From: JBDSGC01 sp046594105
Lineage (GTDB): Bacteria; Acidobacteriota; Thermoanaerobaculia; Gp7-AA8
Length of the DNA stretch: 26,230 bases
Assembly (NCBI GenBank): GCA_046594105.1
Contig: JBKJQB010000207.1
Location: 1 to 26,230, forward strand
Direction: 5' to 3'
Shown here: in pieces, positions 16,438 to 24,574 of the stretch
Layout: each line of letters begins with the position of its first letter
Numbering within the stretch: position 1 is the stretch's first letter
Translations under genes and position numbers: made by a program
The notes under the pieces: generated by a model
Seen by the model: the letters and a program-made list of their open reading frames with translations, nothing else
Databases searched by the model: none
What the model was told of the DNA's origin: nothing

Positions 16438-18453
16438 ATGCAGAACCGCTGGGTGGATTCACCGCACGACGAGATCGAGGAGCTGGTCTATCAGTCGCGG
16501 CTCGTGGGGGCAGAGGAGTCGCTGGTCCTATGGGGTGGCGGCAACAACAGCGTCAAGTCGGCGGGCGCCGATCTTCTCGGCGCGCCCATCGAGGTGATGT
16601 TCATCAAGAGCAGCGGCAGCGACATGAAGACCATCGCGCCGAAGCAATTCCCCTCCGTCCGTCTCGACTACATCCAGCCGTTGCGCCAACGCGACGGCGA
16701 GATTTCCGATCAGGAAATGGTCGACTATCTGGGACGCTGTCTTCTCGACCCCGGCGGTCCCCGGCCGTCGATTGAAACGCTCCTGCATGCCTTCCTGCCT
16801 GCGAAGGCAGTTCTGCACACGCACGCCGACGCGATCCTCGCATTGACCAACAGCAACGGCCGCGAAGCCACCGTTCGCGAATGCTTCGGCGACGCGGTGA
16901 TCCGGGTTCCCTACCGCCGGCCCGGCTTTCAACTCAGTCGCGATGTGGCCACGGCGTTCGATGGACATCCCGATGCCACCGGTCTGGTGCTGATGAACCA
17001 CGGCCTCATTACGTGGGGCGCCACCTCCCGCCAGGCCTACGACCGTCACATCGCGCTGGTCAGCCGCGCTGAGGAGTTCCTCGCTGGAAGGAGGCGAACG
17101 GTCGTACCCCCGGCGCGTCGTGATCGTGCGAACGCGGCGCCAGCGAAAGCCATCGCCACCATGGCCCCCGCGCTGCGTGGAGCCCTGGGGCGCGAACGTT
17201 CCGTGATTCTGGAGCTCGATGACAGCGATGACGTGATGAGGTTTCTGGAACGGGACGATCTACAGCGGATCGTCGGAGGCGGAGCAGCCACGCCCGATCA
17301 TTTGCTGCACACGAAACGTTTCCCCCTGCTGGTGAGCGGGGAGGAGGACTTGCGGTCGAATCTGCAGTCGTACATCGACCGCGAGACCGCGTATTACGGC
17401 GCGCATCCCGTCGACTTTCCGATGCTCAGTCCCAATCCTCGAGTGATTCTCGTCCCCGGCCTGGGCATGTGGACGGCGGGCAAGGATGCTCGCGCCTCGC
17501 GCATCGTGCGGGACATCTATCGTCACACCATGCGGGTTATCGAAGATGCGGAGGCCGCCGGCGGATACCAGACCCTGAACGACGACGATGCGTTTCACGC
17601 GGAGTACTGGCCTCTGGAGCTCTACAAACTGACCCTCCTCCCGAAGGAGCGCGAGCTCGCCGGGAAGGTCGCCCTGATCACCGGCGCCGCCAGCGGCATC
17701 GGACGCGCGATCGCCGAACGGTTCGCCGAAGAGGGCGCGCATGTCGTGGTCACCGACCTCGACGGCCCCCTCGCGGAATCGGTGGCCGCAGCGATCGTCG
17801 GCAGGCACGGCCTTCGGCGCGCGACCTCTCTGCAGCTCGATGTGTCCAGCGAGCCGGACGTAGACCGCGTGTTCGAAGAAACGGTTCGCCAGTACGGTGG
17901 CGTCGATGTCGTGGTCAGCAACGCCGGAATCTCCTCGTTCGGCAGCCTGGACACATTGTCAGCAAGCGATTGGGACCGCAGTTTCGCCGTGAATGCGCGA
18001 GGACACTTTCTAGTGTCTCGAGCGGCGTTGCGCGTGCTCAAACGACAGGGGACGGGCGGCAGCATCGTCTTCAATGCCTCGAAGAATGTGACGGCGCCCG
18101 GGAAGGATTTCGGCGCGTACAGCGTGAGCAAGGCCGCCGAGGCACAGCTCTGCCGCATCGTGGCGCTGGAGGGGGGGGAGTTCGGGATCCGCGCGAACAT
18201 GCTCAATCCCGACGCCATCTTCGGCGGCTCACGCTTCTGGAGCGATGACATGCGCGCCATGCGCGCGGAGTCCTACGGCGTCGATCCAGCGAAGCTTCCG
18301 GAGTTCTATCGGAACCGCACGCTGCTCAAGACCGAAGTCACCGCAGACGATGTCGCGGAAGCAGCGCTGTTTTTCGCCACGGCTCGCTCCTCGAAGACCA
18401 CCGGCGCCATGCTGCCGGTGGACGGCGGGGTGAAGGAAGCGTTCCCCCGCTGA
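16438..18453 (+). CDS. Bifunctional class II aldolase / short-chain dehydrogenase (rhamnulose-1-P aldolase/lactaldehyde dehydrogenase type)
   Basis: A 671-residue fusion. Residues 1-220 are a class II aldolase with LWGGGNNSVK, the catalytic Glu113 (SIETLLHAF) and zinc ligands His127, His129 (HTHAD) and His188 (MNHGLITWG). A linker domain follows to about 405. The C-terminal SDR has LITGAASGIGRAIAERF near 412-428, VSNAGISSFG, and Tyr561-xxx-Lys565 (YSVSK). In the known fusion, rhamnulose-1-phosphate is split to dihydroxyacetone phosphate and L-lactaldehyde, which the SDR half oxidises to lactate. Here no rhamnose isomerase, kinase or transporter gene is present, so the substrate could be another sugar phosphate. 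Length and order match the family; all key residues are intact. Confidence 0.9.
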   Translation: MQNRWVDSPHDEIEELVYQSRLVGAEESLVLWGGGNNSVKSAGADLLGAPIEVMFIKSSGSDMKTIAPKQFPSVRLDYIQPLRQRDGEISDQEMVDYLGRCLLDPGGPRPSIETLLHAFLPAKAVLHTHADAILALTNSNGREATVRECFGDAVIRVPYRRPGFQLSRDVATAFDGHPDATGLVLMNHGLITWGATSRQAYDRHIALVSRAEEFLAGRRRTVVPPARRDRANAAPAKAIATMAPALRGALGRERSVILELDDSDDVMRFLERDDLQRIVGGGAATPDHLLHTKRFPLLVSGEEDLRSNLQSYIDRETAYYGAHPVDFPMLSPNPRVILVPGLGMWTAGKDARASRIVRDIYRHTMRVIEDAEAAGGYQTLNDDDAFHAEYWPLELYKLTLLPKERELAGKVALITGAASGIGRAIAERFAEEGAHVVVTDLDGPLAESVAAAIVGRHGLRRATSLQLDVSSEPDVDRVFEETVRQYGGVDVVVSNAGISSFGSLDTLSASDWDRSFAVNARGHFLVSRAALRVLKRQGTGGSIVFNASKNVTAPGKDFGAYSVSKAAEAQLCRIVALEGGEFGIRANMLNPDAIFGGSRFWSDDMRAMRAESYGVDPAKLPEFYRNRTLLKTEVTADDVAEAALFFATARSSKTTGAMLPVDGGVKEAFPR

Positions 18454-18550
18454 TCGTGCGCGATCGCATGGGATTCAGCGTTCCGAGAAGACGCCGAAAC
18501 GAGGAAACCTGAAGACTTCGGCATTGCCCGGCAAAGAATGCCGTGAAAAT

Positions 18551-19087
18551 TCACGCAACGGTGGTCAGCTTCACGCCGCTCCAGGTCGCCAGCACCTCGG
18601 GAAGCACCCGGTCAACCTTGAGGTCCACCTCGCGGATCAGTTTCTCGCGATCCATGGCCAGCAGCGCGATGACGTCCTGGAGATCGATCGGTCCTCCGGC
18701 AGCCAGTTTCAGCAGGATGAGATCGCTGGTGATCGGTACCGGAACCATCACGCCACCCACATCAAGAGGCTCGGAGCGTTCAATGATCTCCGACTCCCAT
18801 TTCCATTTCGCCAGTACTACGTCGGCCTCGGCTCCATTTGCCAAGGCGATGTGCACCACGCCCGCGAGCGGATCGTCGAAGTCCCCTTTCCGTGGGTCGA
18901 CTGAGGCGCCGTGCTCCTCTAGCTGTTTCCATGCTTCCCGTGTCAGCACACGGGCATCGGACGTGAGGAAGTCGTAGTCGAGAGTCATCCGTGGATGTCC
19001 TCGCGCGCCCACCGCGCGACCGCCGATCAGCGCGTAGGGGGCGCCCATCGACTGGAGGACATTCGCTACGGCTTCAAGGACGCTCAT
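18551..19087 (-). CDS. Nucleotidyltransferase-fold protein (AbiEii/DUF6036-like)
   Basis: A 178-residue protein with the nucleotidyltransferase signature YALIGGRAVGARGHPRMTLDYDF: Gly22-Gly23, then the metal-binding pair Asp37-x-Asp39. A candidate third acid lies in ANGAEADVVLAK. The C-terminal half is helical (DLILLKLAAGGPIDLQDVIALLAM). Such single-domain NTases often act as toxins or tRNA-modifying enzymes in small two-gene modules, and this one follows a 73-residue gene on the same strand with a 14-base overlap. ATG 19087 was chosen over an upstream codon at 19114 for fold alignment. The substrate is not predictable. Confidence 0.8.
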   Translation of the reverse strand: MSVLEAVANVLQSMGAPYALIGGRAVGARGHPRMTLDYDFLTSDARVLTREAWKQLEEHGASVDPRKGDFDDPLAGVVHIALANGAEADVVLAKWKWESEIIERSEPLDVGGVMVPVPITSDLILLKLAAGGPIDLQDVIALLAMDREKLIREVDLKVDRVLPEVLATWSGVKLTTVA

Positions 19088-19295
19088 CGAAACATCGCGA
19101 CGGTCGTCGGCCAATGCGCCTCGACTGTTTGATCGCCGTCACCGCTTGCGCGCGATCGAGGCCATTGGCGGACATGTACTCCGCCAGTCCTTCTTCGCCC
19201 AGTCGTTCGGAGAGGGCCACTCGCTCCGCGGGAGTCATCCGCGCGAACCGTTCGCGCTGTTCCTCTTTGAGTTGGTCCGCCAGTCTGCTGCGCAT
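19074..19295 (-). CDS. Small 73-residue partner of the nucleotidyltransferase
   Basis: The product is highly charged and helical: MRSRLADQLKEEQRERFARM, then TPAERVALSERLGEEGLAEY and SANGLDRAQAVTAIKQSR, ending in a basic tail (RRIGRRPSRC). I recall similar short proteins directly upstream of DUF6036-type nucleotidyltransferases. Its last 14 bases overlap the nucleotidyltransferase start, indicating coupled translation. Order (small gene first) and size fit an antitoxin-like or accessory role. ATG 19295 has no Shine-Dalgarno but lies 8 bases after TATACT. Confidence 0.7.
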   Translation of the reverse strand: MRSRLADQLKEEQRERFARMTPAERVALSERLGEEGLAEYMSANGLDRAQAVTAIKQSRRIGRRPSRCFDERP

Positions 19296-19309
19296 GCTGC
19301 GTCAGTATA
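19296..19309 (-). promoter_or_regulatory. Likely -10 for the small-protein/nucleotidyltransferase pair
   Basis: On the minus strand TATACT (19309-19304) stands 8 bases before ATG 19295, again without a ribosome binding site. This would give a leaderless transcript. No good -35 was found at 16-18 bases. Confidence 0.45.
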
Positions 19310-19417
19310 AGACCCATCCTGCGCCCCGAATGGGCGAGCGACCTTCTGGCCGCACGCCTCGCTGCGCCGATGGCGGCCGCGATTCCCTTCACCTGTTCCG
19401 CGGGGACGGAAGTGCTG

Positions 19418-19451
19418 AATCCCGTGGCCGGCGGACGGCCGCCACGGGATT
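19418..19451. terminator. Perfect 11-bp hairpin after the histone-like gene
   Basis: AATCCCGTGGC (19418-19428) and GCCACGGGATT (19441-19451) flank a 12-base GC-rich loop. It lies 10 bases beyond the stop of the minus-strand histone-like gene. No U-run follows in that direction, so termination is uncertain; it may only stabilise the mRNA end. Confidence 0.35.
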
Positions 19452-19461
19452 TCATTGGACG

Positions 19462-20622
19462 TTACTGCGAAGAGGGAACCGAGCTTTCCACGCGGACGGC
19501 CGGCTTGACGGTGGCCATCTCCTTCTTGAAACCGTTGAAGGCCCGGATGGTGTACTGAATTCGTTTGCCGAGCGCGCTCTTGGCCACCGGTCCTGAGAGC
19601 TGACGGTGCGGGCGGGCTGCACCCGGTCGCCGGGTGCGGAAAACGCCGCCACCGAACGGAGCGGGCTTCTCGAATTCGACCACCAGCTCCTCGATGACGA
19701 TGTCGGCACCGCCGAGGTATCGGAAGTCCCACTCGATGCCTTCGCCCGGATGGAGGACGACTTCCGTTGGATTGATGCCGAGGTAGATCTTTCCGCCGCC
19801 TGCTTCGATGTCCACGCGAACCGGTACGGTGCGAACCGCGAATTCGGTGAGCTCGTTGGCGTCGACCAGGCGATCGGATGAAGCCGGAGGAGCGGCGACC
19901 AGCGAGGGGGCTTCGGCTCGAGGGGGAGCGGGGATGAACGAGGACGGCCGCGGCTTATTCTCGCCATGGGAGAACCAGGCTGCTGTGGCCGGACCGTTGG
20001 AGGTGATGCGGGCACGCGGGCGCCGCTTCTTTTTGTCGTCAGCCGCCGGCGTGACTGCTCGGGCGACCGTAGCGGCCGCCGCGGAGGCAGCCTTGATCAC
20101 GGTCTTCGCGGTCGCTTTCACGGCGGCCTTCACGGCGGCCACGGCCTTCCCCGAGGGCTTTGCCACTGGCGCTGCCGCTGGGCGGCCCGGGGCCTTGGCT
20201 TTGAGCGCGACGGCTGACTGTTTGGACTTTGGCGAGGCAGTCTTCCCAGCTTTCACCGGTTTTGCGGCCACAGACTTTGATGCCTTGGCCGCCTTGGCCG
20301 CCTTGACTGGAACAGTCTTGCGCACGAGCTTGGCGGGTGCCGCCTTCTTCTTGGCAGCCTTGCCGGATTTCTTCGGCGGAGCCGGCGGCTTTCGGGATGG
20401 CTTGGGCGGGGGCAGAGCCTTTTTCACGGCCGCTTTTTTGGCGGGGACGGATTTCCTGACAGGGCGGGGGCTCGGCTTGGGCTTGGGCGCCGCTTTCTTC
20501 GGAGAGGCCTTGGCGGCCGGCTTCGAAGCTGATTTGGACTTCTGTTTCGGACGCGCGGCGGTCTTGGGGCTTGCGCCCTTCCGCGAGTTCGCGGCCGTCT
20601 TCTTAGCCTGCACCTTAGCCAT
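19462..20622 (-). CDS. Histone-H1-like Lys/Ala/Pro-rich protein with C-terminal beta domain
   Basis: A 386-residue protein in two parts. Residues 1 to about 205 are a disordered, strongly basic Lys/Ala/Pro tail with H1-like repeats (PAKKAAVKKA, SGKAAKKKAAPAK, VKAAKAAKASKS), ending at DDKKKRRPRARI. Such tails bind DNA or other polyanions in bacterial H1-like proteins. After a Pro-rich linker, the last 130 or so residues form a compact acidic-neutral domain rich in strands: VPVRVDIEAGGGKIYLGINP, TEVVLHPGEGIEWDFRYLGG, ADIVIEELVVEFEKP and LGKRIQYTIRAFN. This looks like a beta-sandwich; I recognise no family. ATG 20622 follows GGGAGA and a TATACT -10 at 20670. It is monocistronic. Low-complexity coding makes the tail length prone to variation. 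Confidence 0.8.
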   Translation of the reverse strand: MAKVQAKKTAANSRKGASPKTAARPKQKSKSASKPAAKASPKKAAPKPKPSPRPVRKSVPAKKAAVKKALPPPKPSRKPPAPPKKSGKAAKKKAAPAKLVRKTVPVKAAKAAKASKSVAAKPVKAGKTASPKSKQSAVALKAKAPGRPAAAPVAKPSGKAVAAVKAAVKATAKTVIKAASAAAATVARAVTPAADDKKKRRPRARITSNGPATAAWFSHGENKPRPSSFIPAPPRAEAPSLVAAPPASSDRLVDANELTEFAVRTVPVRVDIEAGGGKIYLGINPTEVVLHPGEGIEWDFRYLGGADIVIEELVVEFEKPAPFGGGVFRTRRPGAARPHRQLSGPVAKSALGKRIQYTIRAFNGFKKEMATVKPAVRVESSVPSSQ

Positions 20623-20664
20623 CAATCTCTCCCGCAGGTTCCCTGGCTGAAAAATGAATGGCGC

Positions 20665-20670
20665 AGTATA
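20665..20670 (-). promoter_or_regulatory. -10 element of the histone-like gene
   Basis: TATACT on the minus strand (20670-20665), about 43 bases before ATG 20622. A leader of roughly 35 bases with a GGGAGA ribosome binding site would follow. The -35 region is weak (no good match 17 bases upstream). Confidence 0.45.
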
Positions 20671-20763
20671 GCGGCGGGTTTCCCGTTTCGCTGAGAAAAG
20701 AGCGGGGGAATGAGGCGGGCAGACGATTTGGGCGGATCTAGAGCCACAACCGGCCCGAGTGCC

Positions 20764-22128
20764 TCAGCGGATCTCGTCGCGCAGGACGTCTTTCAGTCCT
20801 TCGGCGATGGACTTGATCTGGTCCGCGTCGGGTCCTTCCACCATGACCCGCACCTTGTTCTCGGTGCCGGAGTAGCGGACCAGGATCCGGCCGTCGCCAT
20901 GCAGTTCCGACTGCGCCTGGCTGAGGGCTTCCTGGTATTTCGGAAGGGATTCCAGCGGTGGTTTGGAGGCTACATTCTCGTTGAGGAGGATCTGCGGCAT
21001 GGGCTGGAAGGTCGGCAACTTCGAGAAGGGCTGGCCCGCGCCGGCCAGCAGTTCGCCGAACACAAGTGCGGTGTGGATCCCGTCGCCCGTGGTGTGCACA
21101 TCGAGATCGATGATGTGCCCGGACTGCTCTCCGCCCAGGAGCGCGCCGCGCTCGATCATCATCTCCAGGACGTACTTGTCGCCCACGTTCGCGCGGCACA
21201 GCTCGATGCCGTCTTCCCTGAGCTGACGCTCGAATCCGAAGTTGGACATGACCGTGGTGACCACGAGGTCGTTTTTCAGCTTGGCCAGGCGATGGAGGCG
21301 CTGGGCCCAGAGATAGATGATCTCGTCGCCGTCGCGAACGTTGCCGGCGTCGTCGACGAAGATGGCCCGATCGGCATCGCCATCGAAGGCCACGCCAAAA
21401 TCCGCCTTTTCCGCGAGCACGACCTCACGCAATCGTTCCGGATGGAGCGCCCCTGCGTTCTCATTGATGTTGCTGCCGTCGGGCTGATCGTGGATGACCA
21501 GGATTTCGGCGCCGGCGCGGCGGAATGCCTCCGGCCCGATGCGGAAGGCCGCGCCATGCGCGGTATCGAGCACGATCTTTCGTCCTCGCAACGCGCCGGG
21601 AGCGACCCCTCCCGCGAGAAACCGCTCGTAGCGCTCGATCAGTGCATCATCGGGATGAAGCTCGATGCCGGGGACGACGGAGTCTTCACGCCGGATGGCG
21701 CGCATCTCGTCCTCGATCTGCTCCTCGCTGGCGTCAGGAATCTTCATCCCGTCGTGACCGAAGACTTTCACTCCGTTATCGCCGAACGGGTTGTGAGAAG
21801 CGGAGATGGAGATTCCGGCCGCCGCGTCGGAGGTGCGGCAGAGATAGGCCACCGCCGGGGTGGGCACCACGCCGATGAAGATCGCTCGCCCGCCGCCGTG
21901 CTCGATCCCGGCGGTCAATGCGCCGGCGATCTCCGGCCCCGATTCCCGGGTGTCCATTCCCAGCAGGATGACCGGTGTGGGGTCCGTGGCTGATGCGCTT
22001 CCGCTTCTCCGGGCTTCTGCGGCCAGGCGATGAGCGAGGGCCTGGCCCATGGCGAACATGGTGGCCGGATCGAGTGGATAGACGTGCGCTTTGCCGCGGA
22101 TTCCGTCGGTTCCGAAAAGTGTCCTCAT
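20764..22128 (-). CDS. glmM: Phosphoglucosamine mutase
   Basis: A 454-residue enzyme that converts glucosamine-6-phosphate to glucosamine-1-phosphate, feeding UDP-GlcNAc for peptidoglycan and LPS. It begins with the family hallmark RTLFGTDGIRG. The phosphoserine motif ISASHNPFGDNGVK (Ser111), the magnesium loop FDGDADR, the sugar-binding GGEQSGHI and the phosphate-binding RYSGTENKVRV are all present. Length is normal (E. coli 445). ATG 22128 overlaps the ybbR stop as ATGA; the longer open frame upstream is shadow coding. It is the last gene of the minus-strand operon, and its product acts upstream of MurA, the first gene. Confidence 0.97.
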   Translation of the reverse strand: MRTLFGTDGIRGKAHVYPLDPATMFAMGQALAHRLAAEARRSGSASATDPTPVILLGMDTRESGPEIAGALTAGIEHGGGRAIFIGVVPTPAVAYLCRTSDAAAGISISASHNPFGDNGVKVFGHDGMKIPDASEEQIEDEMRAIRREDSVVPGIELHPDDALIERYERFLAGGVAPGALRGRKIVLDTAHGAAFRIGPEAFRRAGAEILVIHDQPDGSNINENAGALHPERLREVVLAEKADFGVAFDGDADRAIFVDDAGNVRDGDEIIYLWAQRLHRLAKLKNDLVVTTVMSNFGFERQLREDGIELCRANVGDKYVLEMMIERGALLGGEQSGHIIDLDVHTTGDGIHTALVFGELLAGAGQPFSKLPTFQPMPQILLNENVASKPPLESLPKYQEALSQAQSELHGDGRILVRYSGTENKVRVMVEGPDADQIKSIAEGLKDVLRDEIR

Positions 22129-22877
22129 GGTTCGGTTCGTTTGTTCTTTCGATCGGCAGCCGTTTTCTGCTTCTCTGCCGATGTCATCCCCGGTGCGGTG
22201 TCCGTGCCTGATGGCGCGAAGGGGCCGATTTCCGCCGAGACCGGCACCGTCACCTGGGTCATCAGCGGCTCGATGATGCGGATGAGGGAGGAGTCCGAGA
22301 CCACCGCCACGTTCTGGATGAAGGTCCCGGTGCGGCCGGTCATGATGATGCGTTCGGTGGCCACCTCCGTCACATTCCGGACCATGGAGGCGGGACCGGT
22401 GACCAGCGCGTGGTCGGGGTTCAGGGATGGATCGCCGACCTGATAGGCCGCCGGTGGCGCTCCCGCCAGGAAGGGGCGGATGGGCACGACCTTCTGCCGG
22501 AGGGCCTCCACGTGAAACCGGAGTTTGGTGGGCTCCATGGAGACGACCTCGATCTGCGGAGGAATGCTGATGGCCTGCGGCCGCAGGGTGATGGTTGCGT
22601 CGCCCGACTGGACCCAGCTCACGTCGAGGGTCACTTCGAGATTCTGCGAGGAGAGGGAACGGAGGTCGGAGACGCGACCGCGCAGGCGGACGTTCACGCT
22701 GTCGGGCATTGGGGTGGTGATGACCATGTCGCGGGGCATACCCACCAGCGACACCGGCGCAGCGAAGGCTCGCTCGGAGACTCGTTCCCGTCGTGGCGCG
22801 GAAACAAAGAACCACACCGTCAGCGCCAGAAGCACGGAGAGTACCTTCATCCACAGGTTCGAGAACCAGCCATTCAT
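22125..22877 (-). CDS. ybbR: YbbR-domain protein, c-di-AMP cyclase regulator (CdaR-like)
   Basis: A 250-residue membrane-anchored protein. One N-terminal helix (NLWMKVLSVLLALTVWFFVS) anchors it, and the rest is extracytoplasmic YbbR repeats: VSLVGMPRDMVITTPMPDSVNVRLRGR, and later ALVTGPASMVRNVTEVATERI, which matches the repeat signature VxGPxxxVxxV. Two repeats are clearly seen. In Firmicutes CdaR binds CdaA and modulates c-di-AMP synthesis, and glmM follows in the same gene order. ATG 22877 overlaps the cdaA stop as ATGA; the upstream extension to 22913 is inside cdaA. The C-terminus is charged (KQKTAADRKNKRTEP). Confidence 0.93.
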   Translation of the reverse strand: MNGWFSNLWMKVLSVLLALTVWFFVSAPRRERVSERAFAAPVSLVGMPRDMVITTPMPDSVNVRLRGRVSDLRSLSSQNLEVTLDVSWVQSGDATITLRPQAISIPPQIEVVSMEPTKLRFHVEALRQKVVPIRPFLAGAPPAAYQVGDPSLNPDHALVTGPASMVRNVTEVATERIIMTGRTGTFIQNVAVVSDSSLIRIIEPLMTQVTVPVSAEIGPFAPSGTDTAPGMTSAEKQKTAADRKNKRTEP

Positions 22878-23650
22878 CGCGCCGGCACCATTCCCAGCCG
22901 TTGATCCAGCCACTCCTGCAGCGAACGGCGATCGAGATGTTCGTGCAGGGCTCCCTCCGTGGCGATGGCGATCGATCCGTTCTCCTCCGAGATCACCAAC
23001 ACCACGGCGTCGCAGTCTTCACTCAATCCCAGAGCGGCTCGGTGTCGGGTGCCGTGTCCGAGTTTCGGATCTGCCGAAGTGGTCAACGGGAGGAAGGCGC
23101 CCGCGGCGACGATCCGGTTTCCCCGCACGATGGCCGCCCCGTCATGAAGAGGCCCTCCCGGAGTGAAGATGCTGACCAGAAGATCCGCGGAGACCATGGC
23201 GTCGAGAGGCTTGGCGGCCTCCTCATACATGCGCAGGCTCTGGGTCCGCTCCAGCACGATGAGCGCCCCGATGCGGTTGGCGGAGAGCATCTCCGCCGCG
23301 CGGATGATGGGTTCGAACTGCAGCGCTGCAGACCTCGGGTTGAACATGCCGAGCAGGGGATTGGAAGCCATGCGCGCCAGGGCACGGCGGATCTCGGTCT
23401 GGAACAGCACGATCACCGCGAACGGCAGATAGAAGAGGATCTCCCGCGAGATGGCCTCCAGGGCAGGGAGATCAAAGGCCCGGGCGACGAAGAACGTGCT
23501 TCCCAGGACGACCATGCCGATGGAAATCTGCATGGCCCGTGTCCCCCGGATCAGGGCAAGAATGTGGTAGATGATGAAGGCCACCACGGCCACGTCGATC
23601 CCATCGCGCCAGGTGAACTGGAGCGACAGCAGGCGGTCGAACCAGTTCAT
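22874..23650 (-). CDS. cdaA: Diadenylate cyclase CdaA (DacA)
   Basis: A 258-residue membrane enzyme that makes c-di-AMP from two ATP. Three N-terminal helices (about 16-35, 40-58 and 70-87) are followed by the DAC domain. Its active-site motifs are present: LHDGAAIV (Asp170-Gly-Ala) and GTRHRAALGLSE (Arg202-His-Arg). FQTEIRRALARM is the conserved linker. Length matches the family (about 270). ATG 23650 overlaps the folP stop as ATGA. c-di-AMP controls potassium transport and cell-wall homeostasis in organisms that have it. Its location between folP and ybbR-glmM fits the conserved cdaA-cdaR-glmM cluster. Confidence 0.96.
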   Translation of the reverse strand: MNWFDRLLSLQFTWRDGIDVAVVAFIIYHILALIRGTRAMQISIGMVVLGSTFFVARAFDLPALEAISREILFYLPFAVIVLFQTEIRRALARMASNPLLGMFNPRSAALQFEPIIRAAEMLSANRIGALIVLERTQSLRMYEEAAKPLDAMVSADLLVSIFTPGGPLHDGAAIVRGNRIVAAGAFLPLTTSADPKLGHGTRHRAALGLSEDCDAVVLVISEENGSIAIATEGALHEHLDRRSLQEWLDQRLGMVPAR

Positions 23651-24522
23651 GGCCTGCTCTCCCGTCGGGCATCCAGCGCCGCGAGTACTTTGAGAAAGTC
23701 GACCGTCTCCGGGACATCGTGCACGCGCACGATCGCCGCGCCGGCCTGGCGGGCGGCGGCCACCGCTGCGAGCGAGCCCGACACCCGCGCCGGTCCTGCC
23801 GGCCGTCCGGTCAGCGCTCCGACGAAGGCTTTGCGCGATGCACCGATGACCAGAGGAGCGATGGCGGCCAGTTCTCCGGCGTGCACCAGCAGATCCAGAT
23901 TGTGCTCGAGGTTCTTGGCGAAGCCGATGCCGGGGTCGATGAGGATGCAGTCCGCAGCAATTCCTGCCGCCATGGCCACCTCGCGCCGCGCAGTCAGTTC
24001 TTCGGCAACCTCGCGGGTGACCTCGTCGTAATTCGCCAGCTGCTGCATGGTGGCCGGTTCGCCGCGCATGTGCATGAGGATGACCGCCACCTGAAACCGG
24101 GCGATGACGCCGGCCAGCGCTGGATCGTGCTGCAGTGCCGAGACGTCGTTGACCAGATCGGCGCCGGCGTGGAGGGCTGCTTCGGCGACCGCCGCTTTTC
24201 TGGTGTCCACGGAGATGGCCACGTCGCTGCGCCTACGGATCGCTTCGATCACCGGGACCACGCGCTCGATCTCCATCGCCGAGGGGACGTTGACGGCTCC
24301 CGGCCTGGTCGACTCACCGCCCACATCCAGCACCACCGCGCCTTCGGCAATCATGGACATGGCGGAGTCGATGGCACGGTCGCGGTCGAAGTGCGTGCCT
24401 CCGTCCGAGAAAGAGTCGGGAGTGACGTTCAGAATCCCCATCACCGCAGGCACGCGCTCCACCCGCAGCCTTCTGCCGCGCGGCAGGGCCAGATCGAGGA
24501 GCAGACGGCTGCTCGAGGACAT
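23647..24522 (-). CDS. folP: Dihydropteroate synthase
   Basis: Condenses p-aminobenzoate with dihydropterin pyrophosphate in folate synthesis; the sulfonamide target. Motifs in order: MGILNVTPDSFSDGG (pterin site), LDVGGESTRPGA, LVNDVSAL, VILMHMRGEPATMQ, DPGIGFAKNLEHN and GASRKAFVG, all intact. With ATG 24522 it has 291 residues, near the family norm. GTG 24525, ATG 24567 and GTG 24591 are alternative starts; the last two reach towards or overlap the murA end (stop at 24575). A GGAGG sits 14 bases before 24522, further than usual. In each case the gene is close behind murA in one transcript. It overlaps cdaA by ATGA. Confidence 0.94.
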   Translation of the reverse strand: MSSSSRLLLDLALPRGRRLRVERVPAVMGILNVTPDSFSDGGTHFDRDRAIDSAMSMIAEGAVVLDVGGESTRPGAVNVPSAMEIERVVPVIEAIRRRSDVAISVDTRKAAVAEAALHAGADLVNDVSALQHDPALAGVIARFQVAVILMHMRGEPATMQQLANYDEVTREVAEELTARREVAMAAGIAADCILIDPGIGFAKNLEHNLDLLVHAGELAAIAPLVIGASRKAFVGALTGRPAGPARVSGSLAAVAAARQAGAAIVRVHDVPETVDFLKVLAALDARRESRP

Positions 24523-24574
24523 CACGGGATGACCATCCTCCGCAGGCGGCCCCTCTCCGTGCGGCATGGGCACT

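Noticed and set aside
18519..18543. Hairpin CGGCATT/AATGCCG between convergent genes
   Set aside because: Only a 7-bp stem with an 11-base loop and no T-run on either strand; too weak to call a terminator.
19084..19455. 123-codon minus-strand frame overlapping the small partner gene
   Set aside because: The 73-residue frame at 19074-19295 has the coherent helical product; this one is Arg/Gly-rich shadow.
20710..21993. 427-codon plus-strand frame across glmM
   Set aside because: It mirrors glmM; composition is typical of an antisense shadow and it has no recognised motif or ribosome binding site.
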